In this document: one piece after another, positions 5,254 to 5,454 of the stretch
Numbering within the stretch: the first letter of the stretch is position 1
Layout of the letters: each line of letters begins with the position of its first letter
Assembly (NCBI GenBank): GCA_964486825.1
Contig: CAZAQS010000312.1
Coordinates: 1 to 5,454, forward strand
Reading direction: 5' to 3'
Source of the DNA: CAZAQS01 sp964486825
GTDB taxonomy: Bacteria; Chloroflexota; Anaerolineae; Anaerolineales; UBA4823
DNA length: 5,454 bases
The notes under the pieces: generated by a model
Seen by the model: only the letters and a program-made list of their open reading frames with translations
What the model was told of the DNA's origin: nothing
The model's database searches: none
Position numbers and translations under genes: made by a program

Positions 5254-5454
5254 ATGATGAAAAAATTTGCACTAGCATTAACCCTTCTGGCTTTACTTCT
5301 CGCACTGCCCATGACCGCCCTCGCCAACCAGGGCAAACCTTCTATGGATAACTTGGTGGACCGCGGCTGGACCTGCCTGGATATCGCGGGCGATTACCAT
5401 TGTTTTAAGCCTTCCGCTCCCCAGTCAGAGAAAGCTTCGAACCTGAGTCTGATG
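5254..5454 (+). CDS. Small secreted protein with signal peptide, 3' end outside the window
   Basis: From the ATG at 5254 the frame stays open for 67 codons to the right edge. An AAAGGAA site at 5244-5250 supports this start; the next codon is also ATG and could be used. The product begins with a classic signal peptide: MMKK, a hydrophobic core of about 15 residues, and ALA at 22-24 as the signal peptidase I site, with the mature protein starting at N25. It has no lipobox cysteine, so it should be released or cell-wall exposed. The visible mature part has two cysteines nine residues apart (C41 and C50) in GWTCLDIAGDYHCFKP, which could form a disulfide. No enzymatic motif is visible and the function is unknown. 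Its leader contains a strong hairpin. Confidence 0.78.
   Translation, partial: MMKKFALALTLLALLLALPMTALANQGKPSMDNLVDRGWTCLDIAGDYHCFKPSAPQSEKASNLSLM

Noticed and set aside
5088..5336. An 82-codon minus-strand frame across the promoter, leader and signal-peptide gene
   Set aside because: It runs antisense to the TATAAT promoter, the leader hairpin and a textbook signal peptide; its product has no family features.

Overview
The window is mid-to-high GC bacterial DNA with AT-richer intergenic gaps, classical Shine-Dalgarno sites and sigma70-type -10 boxes. Nothing in it fixes the taxon. The mix of a NatB-like exporter permease, a YcaQ-type glycosylase, a GNAT and orphan proteins would suit an environmental bacterium such as an anaerolineal Chloroflexota, but that is a weak guess from overall flavour. 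I see no rRNA, tRNA, CRISPR array, transposase or phage gene.

Layout. (1) Bases 1-1194, plus strand: the C-terminal 397 residues of an ABC-2/NatB-type exporter permease, whose start lies off the left edge. (2) Bases 1195-1270: a convergent gap with a G-free pyrimidine tract. (3) Bases 3563-1271, minus strand: a compact three-gene operon of a GNAT acetyltransferase, a six-helix membrane protein and a YcaQ/AlkX-family (HTH_42) DNA glycosylase. The first two genes abut (TGA directly followed by GTG) and the last two are 4 nt apart, so translation is probably coupled. (4) Bases 3564-3784: the promoter region of that operon. It is dense in repeats (an inverted repeat flanking the -10, a 17-nt direct repeat, ACGCA three times at 8-nt period) and holds a possible 58-codon ORF. 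(5) Bases 4903-3785, minus strand: a 372-residue cytoplasmic, beta-rich protein that I do not recognise. (6) Bases 4904-5253: a divergent regulatory region with a consensus TATAAT on each strand, a near-palindrome between them, and a strong hairpin in the plus-strand leader. (7) Bases 5254-5454, plus strand: the start of a small secreted protein with a signal peptide and two cysteines, cut by the right edge.

The most interesting unit is the GNAT / membrane protein / YcaQ operon. E. coli YcaQ unhooks alkylated bases and interstrand crosslinks, and this homologue keeps the QxD catalytic motif (Q41-F-D43). Coupling it to an acetyltransferase and a membrane protein behind a repeat-rich promoter suggests a small stress or genotoxin-response cassette. 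The coupling and the motif are visible in the sequence; the cassette function is inference.
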